This document shows positions 26,104 to 36,732 of a stretch of 64,000 bases of DNA, in pieces; the first letter of the stretch is position 1, and every line of letters starts with the position of its first letter. Position numbers and translations under genes: made by a program. The stretch comes from Gammaproteobacteria bacterium. Lineage in GTDB: Bacteria; Pseudomonadota; Gammaproteobacteria; Xanthomonadales; SZUA-36. The stretch is taken from assembly GCA_030428105.1 (NCBI GenBank), contig JAUIBE010000012.1:29547-93546 (forward strand), in the 5' to 3' direction. Under the pieces are notes generated by a model. That model ran no database searches, was not told the origin of the DNA, and saw only the letters and a program-made list of their open reading frames with translations.

Positions 26104-27560
26104 GCGCCCTCCTCCATGCCTTCTTCGCGGATGGCCTGGGCAATGTGGCCAATGTTGCCGGCGCCCATCATCAGCACCAGGTCGCCGGCCTCGAGCATGG
26201 TCGGAAGTTCGTGCGGCAGGCGCTCGACATCCGGCACCAGCACCGGCTCAAGTTTTCCGCGGGTGCGAACCGACTGGCACAGCGCGCGCGCATCAAAGCC
26301 ATCAATCGGATCCTCGCCCGCTGGGTACACATCGGTCACCACGAGGTGGTCGGCGCGCGACAGCACGTCGCTGAAGTCGTCGAACAGGTCGCGGGTGCGG
26401 GTATAGCGGTGCGGCTGGAACACCAGCACGATGCGGCGCTCCGGCCAACCCTGGCGTGCCGCCTCCAGCGTGGCGGCAATTTCGGATGGATGATGACCGT
26501 AGTCTTCCACCACCAGCACATCGCCATCGCCGGCAGGGAAGGTGCCGACCTCGGAAAAGCGCCGCCCGATGCCTTCGAAATGGTCCAGCGCGGACACCAC
26601 CGTGGGAACCTCGATACCCAGTTCCCAGGCCACCGCGATGGCGCCCAGGGCGTTGAGCACGTTGTGGTTGCCCGGCAGGTTCAGGTGCACTTCCACGGCT
26701 TCGTCTTCACCGGGCAGGTGCAGGTCGAACTGCACCTTGCGACCCGCCTGGCGGATGTTGCTGGCGCGCACGTCCGCGTCTTCGGAAAGACCGTAGCTAA
26801 CCGTTGCGCGGGTGTTCTCGGCTGCCAGCGCGCGGCAATGCGGATCGTCGATGCACAGAATCGCGGTGCCGTAGAACGGCAGGTGGTGCAGAAACTCGAG
26901 GAATGCCTTGCGCAGCGCATCAAAGCTGCCGCCATAGGCTTCCAGGTGATCACGATCGATGTTGGTCACCAGCGCCATCACCGGCTGCAACAACAGGAAT
27001 GACCCATCGCTCTCATCGGCCTCGGCCACCAGGTATTCGCCCTGGCCCAGGCGCGCGTGGCTGCCCCAGGCGTTGACCAGGCCGCCGATGACGAAGGTTG
27101 GGTCCAGGCCGGCCTCGGCCAGCAGGCTGGCGGTGAGGCTGGTGGTGGTTGTCTTGCCGTGGGTTCCCGCCACCGCGATACCGCGGCGAAAACGCATCAA
27201 TTCGGCGAGCATTTCAGCGCGCGGCACCACTGGAATGCGTTGCTCGCGGGCGGCTTCCACTTCCGGATTGCTGGCGCGCACCGCGTTGGAAACCACCAGC
27301 ACATCGGCATCCTGGATGTTGGCCGCATCGTGGTTCGGATAAACGGTTGCGCCCATCTCCTGCAAACGCCGCGTGGCCCGGCTCTGGGCAATATCAGAGC
27401 CACTGACCGCGAAGCCCTGGTTAACCAGCACCTCGGCAATGCCGCTCATCCCGGCGCCGCCGATACCAACGAAATGCACCCGCCGAATGCGCCGCATCGG
27501 CGCCAGGTGCGTGCCGCGCACCGATTGGGCAGTCATGGTTTCAGCACGGGGCTCAGCCAC
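26100..27560 (-). CDS. murC: UDP-N-acetylmuramate-L-alanine ligase MurC
   Basis: The chosen start is GTG 27560, with GGAGG six bases upstream and an 8-bp overlap with the murG end, giving 486 residues. ATG 27536 lacks a ribosome binding site. The N-terminal UDP-binding motif is VHFVGIGGAGMSGIAEVL, the ATP motif is VAGTHGKTTTTSLTA, and the central domain has EADESDGSFL. MurC adds L-alanine to UDP-MurNAc, the first peptide-stem step. Its product would normally go to MurD, which is missing here. Confidence 0.96.
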   Translation of the reverse strand: MAEPRAETMTAQSVRGTHLAPMRRIRRVHFVGIGGAGMSGIAEVLVNQGFAVSGSDIAQSRATRRLQEMGATVYPNHDAANIQDADVLVVSNAVRASNPEVEAAREQRIPVVPRAEMLAELMRFRRGIAVAGTHGKTTTTSLTASLLAEAGLDPTFVIGGLVNAWGSHARLGQGEYLVAEADESDGSFLLLQPVMALVTNIDRDHLEAYGGSFDALRKAFLEFLHHLPFYGTAILCIDDPHCRALAAENTRATVSYGLSEDADVRASNIRQAGRKVQFDLHLPGEDEAVEVHLNLPGNHNVLNALGAIAVAWELGIEVPTVVSALDHFEGIGRRFSEVGTFPAGDGDVLVVEDYGHHPSEIAATLEAARQGWPERRIVLVFQPHRYTRTRDLFDDFSDVLSRADHLVVTDVYPAGEDPIDGFDARALCQSVRTRGKLEPVLVPDVERLPHELPTMLEAGDLVLMMGAGNIGHIAQAIREEGMEEGA

Positions 27561-28644
27561 GAGTGACCTCCAGGCACATCCGTGCAACGCGTTCCGCGGA
27601 ATCGGGCACGGCGACGCCGCGCGCTGCCACCGCAGCGGCCTGCATCACGTCACGGTGACGCGCACGCTCGCGCAGCGCAGCGGCAAGCGACTCCGCAGTC
27701 AACCCGGATTCCGGCAGGATCTGCGCCGCGCCAGCTTCCACCAGCACTTCGGCGTTGCGCGTCTGGTGGTCATCCACCGCGTGCGGGAACGGCACCAGGA
27801 TGGCGCCAAGCCCGGCGGCCGCCAACTCGGAAACGGTCAAGGCGCCCGAGCGGCACACCACCAGGTCGGCCCAACCGTAGGCGTCAGCCATGTCTTCAAT
27901 AAAGGCGCTGACCTGGGCATCCAGGCCCAGCTCAGCGTATCGAGCGGCGGTGGACTGTTCATCGCGCACGCCGGTCTGGTGACGAACAGTCGGGCGTTCG
28001 CCTGGCTCGAGCAGCGCAAGCGCCTCGGGCAGCACCCGGTTGAGCGCCTGGGCGCCCTGGCTGCCGCCGGTCACCAGCAACCGCGCGGGACCTTCGCGCC
28101 CTGCAAACCGCGCTTCTGGCGCAGGCAGGTCAACCACGTCGCGCCGCACCGGGTTGCCGCAGGTTTCCAGGCGTGGGGAGGTTGGCCACGTTCCTGGAAA
28201 AGCCTGCAGCACCCGTCGCGCAAAACGGGCAAGAAACTTGTTGGTCATGCCGGGTACACGATTCTGTTCGTGCACCAACAGCGGAACACCACGCAAGCGG
28301 GCAGCCAGGCCACCGGGGCCAGCCGCATAGCCGCCGAAACTGACGGCGCAGGCGGGGCGGTGCCTGCCAAACACGCGCAAGGCCTGCCACACGGCGCGCG
28401 CCAGCTTGAAAGGCGCAATCAGCCAGCCGACCGCGCCCTTTCCGCGCAAGCCGCGAATATCCACCGTGTCGATCTCGATACCGTGTTGCGGCACGCGGGT
28501 ACATTCCATGGCGCCCGTGGCCCCCAGCCAGCGCACCGGCACCTCCAGCGTGCGCAGGGCATCGGCAACCGCGAGTCCGGGGAAGATATGCCCGCCGGTT
28601 CCACCGGCCATGATCAGGACGCCTTGCCTGGCTTTGGCGGTCAT
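27553..28644 (-). CDS. murG: UDP-GlcNAc:lipid I N-acetylglucosaminyltransferase MurG
   Basis: From ATG 28644 the protein has 363 residues. Motifs include the N-terminal glycine loop MAGGTGGHIFPGLAVA, VSFGGYAAGPGG, LVHEQNRVPGMTNKFL, and the C-terminal donor-binding LVTGGSQGAQALN and CRSGALTVSELAAAG. MurG is the peripheral GT28 enzyme that turns lipid I into lipid II. It starts 1 bp after the ftsW stop. A longer open frame starting at 28758 lies inside ftsW and is not used. Confidence 0.96.
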   Translation of the reverse strand: MTAKARQGVLIMAGGTGGHIFPGLAVADALRTLEVPVRWLGATGAMECTRVPQHGIEIDTVDIRGLRGKGAVGWLIAPFKLARAVWQALRVFGRHRPACAVSFGGYAAGPGGLAARLRGVPLLVHEQNRVPGMTNKFLARFARRVLQAFPGTWPTSPRLETCGNPVRRDVVDLPAPEARFAGREGPARLLVTGGSQGAQALNRVLPEALALLEPGERPTVRHQTGVRDEQSTAARYAELGLDAQVSAFIEDMADAYGWADLVVCRSGALTVSELAAAGLGAILVPFPHAVDDHQTRNAEVLVEAGAAQILPESGLTAESLAAALRERARHRDVMQAAAVAARGVAVPDSAERVARMCLEVTRG

Positions 28645-28645
28645 C

Positions 28646-29878
28646 TCAGAGCAACCCTCCCGCCACGCCGTTGGTTCGATCGGCCTTGCGCGGCCGGCCG
28701 GCCACCGCCACCTGCACGTCGCGATCGAGTTCGTACTTGATGCGCAACACCACGGCAATGGCCACGATGGTCATGATCACGCTGCTGCCACCCGAACTGA
28801 TCAGTGGCAGGGTCAGCCCCTTGGTGGGCAGCACGCCCAGGTTCACGCCAATGCTGACCAGCGCCTGCAGGCCAATCCACAGGCCTATTCCGTAGGCCAG
28901 GAAACCGGCGAATGGCCGCCCGCGTCGATGCGCCATCAGGCCGATCACCATGATGCGCGCGATCAGCAGGAAGAACAGGCCCAGCACCAGCAGCACGCCG
29001 AGGAAACCAAATTCCTCGGCCAGCACGGCAAAAATGAAATCGGTATGCGCTTCGGGCAGGTAAAACAGCTTCTGGATGCTGGCGCCCAGGCCAACACCCA
29101 ACCACTCGCCGCGGCCGACCGCGATCAGCGCCTGGGTAAGCTGGAAACCGGAATTGAACGGATCCGACCACGGGTCCATGAAGCTGACAATACGGCGCAG
29201 GCGGTATGGCTCCATGGCCGCCCAGCCAAAGGCCGGCAGGGCCAAAGCGCCTAGCACGAAGATGTGTCGCCAGGCCGCTCCGGCCAGCCACACCATGCCG
29301 AAAATGATGGCGGTGAGCACCGCGGCGCTGCCCATGTCGGGCTGGATCAGCAGGATCACCGACAACATGCCCGCCAGGATCAGTGGCTTGAGCGTATCGA
29401 AAAAGCGCGATTGAACGAATTCGGTTTTGCGCGCCAGGTAACCGGCCAGGTAGATGATAACCATCAGCTTGACCGCTTCGACCACCTGGAAGTTGAAGAA
29501 CCCGAGGCGAATCCAGCGGGTGGAGCCATTCACGGTATGCCCCAGCCCGGGCACCAGAACCAGCAGCAGCGCAAGGGTGGCCAGCAACATCATCGGGCGA
29601 CTGACACGCTCAAGGAAATCAATCGGGATGATCCGCAACGTGAGCGCCGCAGTGGTACCCACGGCGATAAAGATCACGTGGCGCAGCAGGTAATACCAAC
29701 TGCTTACCCCGTGGCCCTCGGCCACCGCCACCGAGGCGGAACCCACCATCACCAGGCCAATGGACAGCAACAGCATCACCGGCACCAGCACCCAGTAATC
29801 GGGCGCGATACTCGGTGGGGCAGTACCCGCATGACGGGCCTGCACCTTGCTGGTGGATTTGGCCAGGGCTACTTTCAT
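28646..29878 (-). CDS. ftsW: SEDS peptidoglycan glycosyltransferase FtsW
   Basis: The 410-residue polytopic protein shows SEDS-family signatures: the short cytoplasmic N-terminus, [11 protein letters not shown], the [19 protein letters not shown] segment with the catalytic Asp of the family, the [20 protein letters not shown] loop, and the C-terminal [13 protein letters not shown]. FtsW polymerises lipid II with FtsI during septation. The start ATG overlaps the mraY stop as ATGA, exactly where murD would normally lie. Confidence 0.96.
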   Translation of the reverse strand: MKVALAKSTSKVQARHAGTAPPSIAPDYWVLVPVMLLLSIGLVMVGSASVAVAEGHGVSSWYYLLRHVIFIAVGTTAALTLRIIPIDFLERVSRPMMLLATLALLLVLVPGLGHTVNGSTRWIRLGFFNFQVVEAVKLMVIIYLAGYLARKTEFVQSRFFDTLKPLILAGMLSVILLIQPDMGSAAVLTAIIFGMVWLAGAAWRHIFVLGALALPAFGWAAMEPYRLRRIVSFMDPWSDPFNSGFQLTQALIAVGRGEWLGVGLGASIQKLFYLPEAHTDFIFAVLAEEFGFLGVLLVLGLFFLLIARIMVIGLMAHRRGRPFAGFLAYGIGLWIGLQALVSIGVNLGVLPTKGLTLPLISSGGSSVIMTIVAIAVVLRIKYELDRDVQVAVAGRPRKADRTNGVAGGLL

Positions 29879-30957
29879 CGCAGCTTCAGGGTCGCAAGAC
29901 CGGCCAGAACGAGGACCACCGAGATAATCCAGAAGCGCACGATCACGCGCGGCTCGGGCCAGCCCTTGAGTTCGAAATGATGGTGAATCGGCGCCATGCG
30001 GAAGATCCGCTTGCCGGTGAGCTTGAACGACAGCACCTGGAGGATGACGGAGACGGTCTCCATCACGAACACCCCGGCCATCACGATAAACACCAGTTCC
30101 TGGCGGACGATGACCGCGATGGTGCCCAGCGCCGCGCCAACAGCCAGCGCGCCAATATCACCCATGAAAATCTGCGCCGGGTAGGTGTTGAACCACAGGA
30201 AACCCAGGCCCGCGCCAGCCAGGCCACCGCAGAAAATAGCCAGCTCGCCCGCGCCGGGAATGCTGGGCACGCCGAGGTAGTCAGAGAACACCACGTTGCC
30301 GGCCACGTAGGCAAAAATCCCCAGCGCCGAGGCCACGAACACGGAAGGCATAATGGCCAGGCCATCCAGCCCGTCAGTGAGGTTCACCGCGTTGGAGAAC
30401 CCCACGATCATGAAATAGGTGGTCACCATGTAGGCCCCGCCCAGCGGAAACACCACGCCCTTGAAGAATGGAACGATCAGCTCGGTGCTGGCTGGAACAT
30501 CGGCGGTGGCGTAAAGAAAAATCGCCGCGGCCAGGCCGACAATCGACTGGCCCAGGTATTTCCACCGCGCCGCCAGGCCACGTGAGTCCTGCAGCACGAT
30601 CTTGCGGTAATCGTCGTACCAGCCGATCAGGCCAAAACCCAGGGTGACGAACAGCACCACCCAGACGTAACGGTTGGACAGGTCGGACCACAGCAAGCAG
30701 GACACCACGATGGCGAACAGGATCAAGGCGCCGCCCATGGTAGGCGTGCCCGACTTGGCCTGGTGCGACTTCGGCCCCAGCTCGCGAATCGGCTGGCCCA
30801 CCTGGCGACTGGCCAGGCGGCGAATGAATGCCGGCCCCAGGATCAGCGAAAGCGCCAGCGCGGTCAGGGCCGCCAGGATCGAACGCAGGGTGATGTAGCT
30901 GAACACGTTGAACCCGGGCTCAACCGTTTCCAGGTGTTGGAACAACCAGTACAGCAT
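29875..30957 (-). CDS. mraY: Phospho-N-acetylmuramoyl-pentapeptide transferase MraY
   Basis: The 360 residues have about ten membrane helices and the motifs [12 protein letters not shown], the cytoplasmic DDYRK loop, [13 protein letters not shown], and the HHHFE-type [13 protein letters not shown] near the C-terminus. MraY makes lipid I from UDP-MurNAc-pentapeptide and undecaprenyl phosphate. It overlaps murF by 1 bp and ftsW by 4 bp. Confidence 0.97.
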   Translation of the reverse strand: MLYWLFQHLETVEPGFNVFSYITLRSILAALTALALSLILGPAFIRRLASRQVGQPIRELGPKSHQAKSGTPTMGGALILFAIVVSCLLWSDLSNRYVWVVLFVTLGFGLIGWYDDYRKIVLQDSRGLAARWKYLGQSIVGLAAAIFLYATADVPASTELIVPFFKGVVFPLGGAYMVTTYFMIVGFSNAVNLTDGLDGLAIMPSVFVASALGIFAYVAGNVVFSDYLGVPSIPGAGELAIFCGGLAGAGLGFLWFNTYPAQIFMGDIGALAVGAALGTIAVIVRQELVFIVMAGVFVMETVSVILQVLSFKLTGKRIFRMAPIHHHFELKGWPEPRVIVRFWIISVVLVLAGLATLKLR

Positions 30958-32309
30958 CAGCCGGCCTCCCTCACGTCTTCCAGGCTTGCAGAACGACGCT
31001 CAAGCGCCTCGACCACGCGCTCCATTTTCATTGAGCGCGAACCCTTGATCAGGCAGTTGATGCCCGGGCGGATGTCCGCCAGCAACGCCTGGTTCAAAGC
31101 GTCGTGGTCGGCAAAATGTTGCGCGCCGGCGCCAAAACTCCGCACCGCCGCCTCGCTGAGCGGACCCAGCGCAAAAACGCGATCAACGCCCAGGGTGCGC
31201 GCCGCGTCGCCTACCTCGGCGTGCATCTTGGCGCCGTCGTCACCCAGCTCTTTCATGTCGCCCAGCACCAGCCAGCGCTGGCCCTGCATTTCGTTCAACA
31301 CGTGCAAGGCCGAGTACAGCGATGCCGGGTTGGCGTTGTATGTGTCATCGATAACGGTCCAGCCAGCGCCCATCTGTTTCATCTCCAGGCGCCCCGGAGC
31401 CGGCCGGAATGAAGCCAGCCCTTCCTCGATGTCGGCCACGGAGAAGTCCAGCGCCAGGCCGATGGCGGCCGCGGCCGCGGCGTTAACCCGGTTATGCATG
31501 CCCGGAACGGGCAGGTTGAGACGGATAACACCGGCGGGTGATTCCAACCGCTCGCGGTCGATCACGCGCACATCGTTGCCTGCCTGTTCCCCGAAGGTAA
31601 CCTGCTTGTCGGCAGTCGAGAGTTCGCGCCACAAGTCCAGCCAGGGCTGGTCGCCAAATATGACCGCGCAACCCGCTTTCGGCAGCGCCTCGAACATCTC
31701 GCCCTTGGCGCGCGCCACGCCTTCTTCACTGCCGAAGCCCTTGAGGTGGGCTGGTCCCACGTTGGTCACCACGCCGACATCAGGCCGGGCGATGCCAGCC
31801 AGGTAGGCAATATCGCCGGCCTGGCTGGCGCCCATCTCGAGCACCGCGTAACGGTGTGAGGCTTCGAGCCTGAACAGGCTCAGGGGCAGTCCAAGTTCAT
31901 TGTTGTAATTGCCCCCGGTGGCGAGAGTATTCGATTGACGTCCAAGGATGGACGCCACCATCTGCTTGACCGTGGTCTTGCCGTTGCTGCCGGTAATGCC
32001 AACCACGGTTGGATTCAGCCGGCTGCGAATTTCTGCTGCAATGATGCCCAGCGCGCGGATCACGTCATCAACCACCAGCACCGGCACATCGAGGTCCAAC
32101 GGGCGGCTGGCCAGGATCGCCGTGGCGCCCTGCTCAACCGCGACGCTGGCGTAATCGTGGCCGTCCACGCGTTCGCCCTTGATGGCGGCGAACAAAGCGC
32201 CGGGGCTGGCCTGCCGGCTGTCGCTGACAATCTGGCTGACTGCGGCGTCCTGCGCAGGCGCCTGGCTACCAGCCAGCGCAGCGATTTCGGAAAGGCGCAG
32301 CTCGATCAT
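30957..32309 (-). CDS. murF: UDP-MurNAc-tripeptide D-alanyl-D-alanine ligase MurF
   Basis: The 450-residue Mur ligase has the ATP loop [23 protein letters not shown]-type central-domain residues ([12 protein letters not shown]), and the ligase signature [17 protein letters not shown]. It adds D-Ala-D-Ala to the tripeptide. The start ATG overlaps the murE stop as ATGA, and the stop overlaps mraY by 1 bp. Confidence 0.96.
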   Translation of the reverse strand: MIELRLSEIAALAGSQAPAQDAAVSQIVSDSRQASPGALFAAIKGERVDGHDYASVAVEQGATAILASRPLDLDVPVLVVDDVIRALGIIAAEIRSRLNPTVVGITGSNGKTTVKQMVASILGRQSNTLATGGNYNNELGLPLSLFRLEASHRYAVLEMGASQAGDIAYLAGIARPDVGVVTNVGPAHLKGFGSEEGVARAKGEMFEALPKAGCAVIFGDQPWLDLWRELSTADKQVTFGEQAGNDVRVIDRERLESPAGVIRLNLPVPGMHNRVNAAAAAAIGLALDFSVADIEEGLASFRPAPGRLEMKQMGAGWTVIDDTYNANPASLYSALHVLNEMQGQRWLVLGDMKELGDDGAKMHAEVGDAARTLGVDRVFALGPLSEAAVRSFGAGAQHFADHDALNQALLADIRPGINCLIKGSRSMKMERVVEALERRSASLEDVREAG

Positions 32310-33769
32310 GCCGCCACCTCCAACGCCGCTTTCGCCGCTTCTTCGTCGCTGAAGGGGACACGGCGGTCGCCCAGGATCTGGTAGGTCTCGTGGCCCTTGC
32401 CGGCGATCAGGACAATGTCGCCCTCGCCGCTTGAACGCACCGCTTCACGAATGGCCTCACCGCGATCCGGCTCCAACAGGGCCTTGTCGCGCGCGCTCAT
32501 GCCGGCAACCATGTCATCGAAGATCACCTGCTGTGATTCGGTGCGCGGGTTGTCACTGGTGAAGATGATCCGGTCGCAACGCGATTCGGCCACCTGGGCC
32601 ATCATCGGCCGCTTGCCTCGGTCGCGGTCTCCACCGCAACCCAGGACGCACACCATGCGCCCGTGCAAGTGTGCACGCAGCGCTTTGAGCGCAGCTTCCA
32701 GTGCATCCGGGGTATGGGCGAAATCAACCACCACTACGGGCTTGCCGGCTTCACCACCCAGGCGCAGCATGCGGCCCGGAACTGGCTGCATCATTTCCAC
32801 CTGGTGCATCACCTCGGCCCAGTCCATACCCATCAGGGCCAGGGTTCCGGCCGCGGCGGCCAGGTTAGAGGCGTTGAAGCGCCCCAGCAGGCCGGTGTGC
32901 ACGCTGTCTTTGCCCCACGGGCTTTCGATGCGAATGGTCATGCCAGCGGAATCCATGCCGGACACCGCGGCGCGCAGCTCGGAAGAACCGTTGGTGCCGT
33001 AGCTCAGTACTTCCAGCTCGCCTGAAAATTCTTCGATCAACTGCTTTCCAAACGCATCGTCGTGGTTGATCACCGCGAACCGTGGTTTGCAATCGGAGAA
33101 CATCCGCCGCTTGGCCGCGGCATAGGCTTCCACGCTGCCGTGGTAATCCAGGTGGTCGCGGCCCAGGTTGGTGAAGATGCCGGCTTCGAAGCGCACATCG
33201 GCGCAGCGTCCCTGGTCGAGGGCGTGCGAGGAGACCTCCATCGCCAGCCGCTCTACCCCGACATCAACGCTGTCGGAAAGCATCTTCTGCAACTCGATTG
33301 GGCCCGGAGTTGTGAGGGCCGACGGCATCAATTTGCCAAACGGTCCGCTACCCACAGTGCCGATCATCCCGGCATTGCCGGCACTGCGGTGCCAGGCCTG
33401 GGCCAGGAAGTGAGCCGTTGAAGTCTTGCCGTTGGTGCCGGTAACACCAACCACGTCGAGGTGATGAGAAGGCGCGTGGAAGAACCGGGAAGCCAGGCTG
33501 GAGAGGTGGTGACCCAATCCCGGAACTTCCACGCAGGGTATGCCCATGGGGGGCACAGAAAACTCGCCGTCATGAATGATGACTTTGGCCCCGGCCGCTT
33601 CGGCCTGGGCTGCAAACTGGAGGCCATGCGCCTGGTGGCCGGCCACGGCAACAAAGGCCATGCCCGGCTCAACCGCCCGTGAGTCAGCGGTGATGCCATC
33701 CACCACCAGCGCTGGAACATCGTCTTTCCAACCTTCCAACAGGGTTTGCAGGCTCATCGGGCAACTCAT
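32306..33769 (-). CDS. murE: UDP-MurNAc-L-Ala-D-Glu:meso-diaminopimelate ligase MurE
   Basis: The 487-residue enzyme has the ATP loop GVTGTNGKTSTAHFL and the diaminopimelate-specific DNPR motif (IIFTSDNPRTES), so the peptidoglycan should carry meso-DAP. It needs D-Glu at position two of its substrate, which makes the missing murD of interest. The start ATG overlaps the ftsI stop (ATGA). Confidence 0.96.
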   Translation of the reverse strand: MSCPMSLQTLLEGWKDDVPALVVDGITADSRAVEPGMAFVAVAGHQAHGLQFAAQAEAAGAKVIIHDGEFSVPPMGIPCVEVPGLGHHLSSLASRFFHAPSHHLDVVGVTGTNGKTSTAHFLAQAWHRSAGNAGMIGTVGSGPFGKLMPSALTTPGPIELQKMLSDSVDVGVERLAMEVSSHALDQGRCADVRFEAGIFTNLGRDHLDYHGSVEAYAAAKRRMFSDCKPRFAVINHDDAFGKQLIEEFSGELEVLSYGTNGSSELRAAVSGMDSAGMTIRIESPWGKDSVHTGLLGRFNASNLAAAAGTLALMGMDWAEVMHQVEMMQPVPGRMLRLGGEAGKPVVVVDFAHTPDALEAALKALRAHLHGRMVCVLGCGGDRDRGKRPMMAQVAESRCDRIIFTSDNPRTESQQVIFDDMVAGMSARDKALLEPDRGEAIREAVRSSGEGDIVLIAGKGHETYQILGDRRVPFSDEEAAKAALEVAA

Positions 33770-35472
33770 GGTTCGCCCCCTGCCTGCTCGCCGGCGTGTG
33801 CCAGCACCTGCTCGTAGTTATCCGGCGGAATATCCAACAGGCGAAGCGCACCGGTCATGACGGTGGAAAACAGGGGCGCGGCCACCGCGCCGCCGTAGTA
33901 CTCGCCGCCGGTGGGGTCGTTGACCACCACGATACCCACCAGCCGCGGATTGCTGGAGGGCACGTAGCCGGCAAAGCTGGCGATGTAACGCGAGGCGTAA
34001 CCGGCCGCGCTGGCCTTGCGCGAAGTGCCGGTTTTGCCAGAAACCCGGTAATTCGGAACGCGCGCGCCCTTGCCGGTGCCCTCGGGCCCGGTAACGGTTT
34101 CCATCATCGCTGACACGTCGCGCGCAATCTGCGGATCGATCACCGTAACCGCAGGGTTGTTGGCACCCTTGATCAGGCTGGGTCGGCGCATGCGCCCTTC
34201 GTCAGCCAGGGCGGCGAACGCGCTGGCCAGTTGCAACGCTGTAACCGACAGGCCATAGCCATAGGAAAGCGTGGCCTGCTCCACCCGCCGCCAGCGTTTG
34301 TGGTTACGCAGCACGCCGGCGCTCTCACCCGGAAAACCGGTGCCGGTGACGGTGCCAAAACCGAAGCGATCGTAGGTACTCCACATCTGCTCGGGCTCCA
34401 GCTCGAGCGCAATCTTGGTGGCGCCAACATTGCTCGACTTGGTAATCACCTTGGTGACATCGATCGGGCCGTAATTCTTGAAATCGCTGATCGTGTACCG
34501 GCCAATTCGCAGCTTGCCCGGGGTGGTATCGATCGGGCTGTGCGGGCTGATGATCCCGGCTTCCAGCGCCGAGGCCACCGAGAACGGCTTCATCACCGAG
34601 CCCGGCTCAAACACATCGGTGACGGCGCGGTTGCGCAGGCCTTCGCTGTCGATATTCGGCTGGTTGGGGTTGTACGACGGGCGGTTGACCATGGCCAGCA
34701 CTTCGCCGGTCTGGATATCCAGCACCACGACCATGCCCGAGCGCGCGCCGTGTTTAAGGACGGTACGCTTGAGTTCGCGGTAGGCCAGGTATTGCAGGCG
34801 GCGATCGATGGTCAGCTGGATATCCTGGCCGGGCACCGGCTCACGCAGGATTTCCGCGTGCTCCACGGTGCGGCCCAGGCGATCGCGAATCACCCGCTTG
34901 ACGCCGGGCTTGCCCTGCAACCAGTCGTTATAGGCCAATTCCAGGCCTTCCTGGCCGATGTCATCAATATTGGTGAAGCCAATCACGTGCGAGGCAATCT
35001 CACCAGCCGGGTAAAAACGACGGTACTCCTTTTGCAGAAACACGCCCGGCAACTCCAGGGCGTCGATTTCGGCGGCAAGGTCGGGATGCAGCCGGCGCTT
35101 GAGCCAGACAAACTCGCGCTGCGCGCGCTGGGTGAGGCGGCGCTCGATTTCTTCGGCATCGGCGCCCAGCACTTCAGCCAGGCGGCGAATATCTTCCGGG
35201 GATTGCAGCAGGTCGGAGGGATTGACCCACACCGAGTCAACCGGCGTGCTCACCGCCAGCGGTTCGCCGTTTCGGTCGAGGATGTTGCCACGCCGCACCG
35301 GGATTTCCACCTCGCGCATGAAGCGCGCTTCGCCCTGCTCCTTGAGAAACTCGGTTTCCATGATCTGCAGGTTGAAGGCGCGCGCCGCCAACGCCACCGA
35401 CCCCAGCAGCACAATGGCCAGGAAGGCGTACAGGCGGGGCGCCGGAATGGCGCTTTCGCGTTCTTCGCTCAC
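33766..35472 (-). CDS. ftsI: Septal transpeptidase FtsI (PBP3)
   Basis: The 568 residues have one N-terminal membrane anchor near 14-33, a PBP dimerisation domain (RRGNILDRNGEPLAVST), and the penicillin-binding transpeptidase domain with active Ser292-x-x-Lys295 (GSVMKPF), Ser346-Ser-Asn348, and Lys480-Thr-Gly. It cross-links septal peptidoglycan with FtsW. The start is GTG 35472, overlapping the ftsL stop (GTGA). Confidence 0.96.
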   Translation of the reverse strand: MSEERESAIPAPRLYAFLAIVLLGSVALAARAFNLQIMETEFLKEQGEARFMREVEIPVRRGNILDRNGEPLAVSTPVDSVWVNPSDLLQSPEDIRRLAEVLGADAEEIERRLTQRAQREFVWLKRRLHPDLAAEIDALELPGVFLQKEYRRFYPAGEIASHVIGFTNIDDIGQEGLELAYNDWLQGKPGVKRVIRDRLGRTVEHAEILREPVPGQDIQLTIDRRLQYLAYRELKRTVLKHGARSGMVVVLDIQTGEVLAMVNRPSYNPNQPNIDSEGLRNRAVTDVFEPGSVMKPFSVASALEAGIISPHSPIDTTPGKLRIGRYTISDFKNYGPIDVTKVITKSSNVGATKIALELEPEQMWSTYDRFGFGTVTGTGFPGESAGVLRNHKRWRRVEQATLSYGYGLSVTALQLASAFAALADEGRMRRPSLIKGANNPAVTVIDPQIARDVSAMMETVTGPEGTGKGARVPNYRVSGKTGTSRKASAAGYASRYIASFAGYVPSSNPRLVGIVVVNDPTGGEYYGGAVAAPLFSTVMTGALRLLDIPPDNYEQVLAHAGEQAGGEP

Positions 35473-35738
35473 TGCTCAATCACCAGGATGTGGGTGTCAG
35501 TTGGCTGGTCCATGCTCAATTCTTTGCGTGCCTTGCTTTCCACGTTGCTGGCGTCGGCCAGCCAGGCTTGTTCGAGTTGCAGGCGGCTCCACTCGGCGAT
35601 GATTTCATCGCGGGTGTTCTCAAGTGCGCCCAGCTCCATTGCCAGGCTTCGGCTTTGATGACGGGTATAGACCACACCGAGTGCGGCCAGGGTGACCAAC
35701 ACCAGGAGGATGAGCGTCAGGAATAGACGTGCATTCAA
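35469..35738 (-). CDS. ftsL: Cell division protein FtsL
   Basis: The 89-residue bitopic protein has one membrane helix near 4-22 (LFLTLILLVLVTLAALGVVY) followed by a periplasmic coiled coil (LAMELGALENTRDEIIAEWS), as in FtsL of the FtsQLB complex. The start is TTG 35738, coupled to rsmH by a TTGA overlap; the nearby ATG is in another frame. Position between rsmH and ftsI supports the call. Confidence 0.93.
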   Translation of the reverse strand: MNARLFLTLILLVLVTLAALGVVYTRHQSRSLAMELGALENTRDEIIAEWSRLQLEQAWLADASNVESKARKELSMDQPTDTHILVIEQ

Positions 35739-36664
35739 GCGAGCTTCTCCGCAATCCTCATCACTGCACTGCGCGACCTGGGATTGGCGGAGAGTTCTTG
35801 CTCGGATGGACGAATTGCTTTGCCCACAGCCTTGAGGCTGGGCTTGTGCGCCGGATGCTCTGGTATGTTGCGTCGGACCACGCCTGGTCGTACGGCTTCT
35901 CGTATCGTCCGTTTGACCAGGCGGTCCTCGAGGGAGTGAAAACTGATGACGACCAGTCTTCCTCCCGGGCGCAACCAGTGTATCGCGGCGGCCAACCCTT
36001 CTTTGAGGTGGGCCAATTCGTTATTTATATGTATCCGGATGGCCTGGAAACATCGCGTTGCCGGATGTTTATTCTGTTCCCGGCGGCCGACTGTGCCCTC
36101 GATCAGTTGCGCCAACTGCTCGGTGGTCTCCAGCCGTTTCTGCTGCCGGGTCATGGCAATGCTCCTGGCTATCCTGCGCGCAAGGCGCTCCTCTCCGTAC
36201 TCCCAAAACACGCGGGCCATTTCCCGCTCGGTCGCCTCGTTCAGCCATTCGGCTGCCGAAACGCCCGCATCTGGGTCCATTCGCATATCCAGCGGGCCAT
36301 TCCCCATGAATGAGAACCCCCGGTCCGGATTGTCCAGTTGAGGTGAAGAAACGCCGATATCCAGCAAGATGCCGTCCAGGCCTTCTTCTATGCCCCAACC
36401 AAGGACGTAGCGTTCTAACTCCGCATAATTTCCCTGGCTCATGAGAAACCGCGGATCTTCGTCTGCGAGTTTCTCCCCGGCCGCTACCGCTTCCGGGTCC
36501 CTGTCCAGGGAAAATAAGCGTCCCTGCTTAGCCAGCCTGGCCAATATGGCCCGGCTGTGTCCTCCCCTGCCAAAGGTGCCATCGAGGTAAAAACCGTCCG
36601 GCTTGATTCGCAGGGCCTCTACCGCTTCTTCCAGCAGAACTGGCTGGTGGCGATATTCACCCAT
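35735..36664 (-). CDS. rsmH: 16S rRNA (cytosine-1402-N4) methyltransferase RsmH
   Basis: The 309 residues are full length, with the N-terminal HQPVLLEEAVEALRI, the SAM-binding GTFGRGGHSRAIL, the GVSSPQLDNPDRGFSF loop and the C-terminal FHSLEDRLVKR motif. It methylates C1402 of 16S rRNA at N4. The partner rsmI (2'-O methylation at the same base) lies at 37832-38662. It follows mraZ by 68 bp. Confidence 0.97.
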   Translation of the reverse strand: MGEYRHQPVLLEEAVEALRIKPDGFYLDGTFGRGGHSRAILARLAKQGRLFSLDRDPEAVAAGEKLADEDPRFLMSQGNYAELERYVLGWGIEEGLDGILLDIGVSSPQLDNPDRGFSFMGNGPLDMRMDPDAGVSAAEWLNEATEREMARVFWEYGEERLARRIARSIAMTRQQKRLETTEQLAQLIEGTVGRREQNKHPATRCFQAIRIHINNELAHLKEGLAAAIHWLRPGGRLVVISFHSLEDRLVKRTIREAVRPGVVRRNIPEHPAHKPSLKAVGKAIRPSEQELSANPRSRSAVMRIAEKLA

Positions 36665-36732
36665 TGAACCGGACCGTCACCTTTGGTCCATTCCACTCGT
36701 CTGGCCGCCCCCGTTCGATTGACCCGACGGAC

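Noticed and set aside
27373..28740. 455-residue plus-strand open frame opposite murC and murG
   Set aside because: It is a GC-driven shadow, rich in Arg, His and Gln, crossing two real genes.
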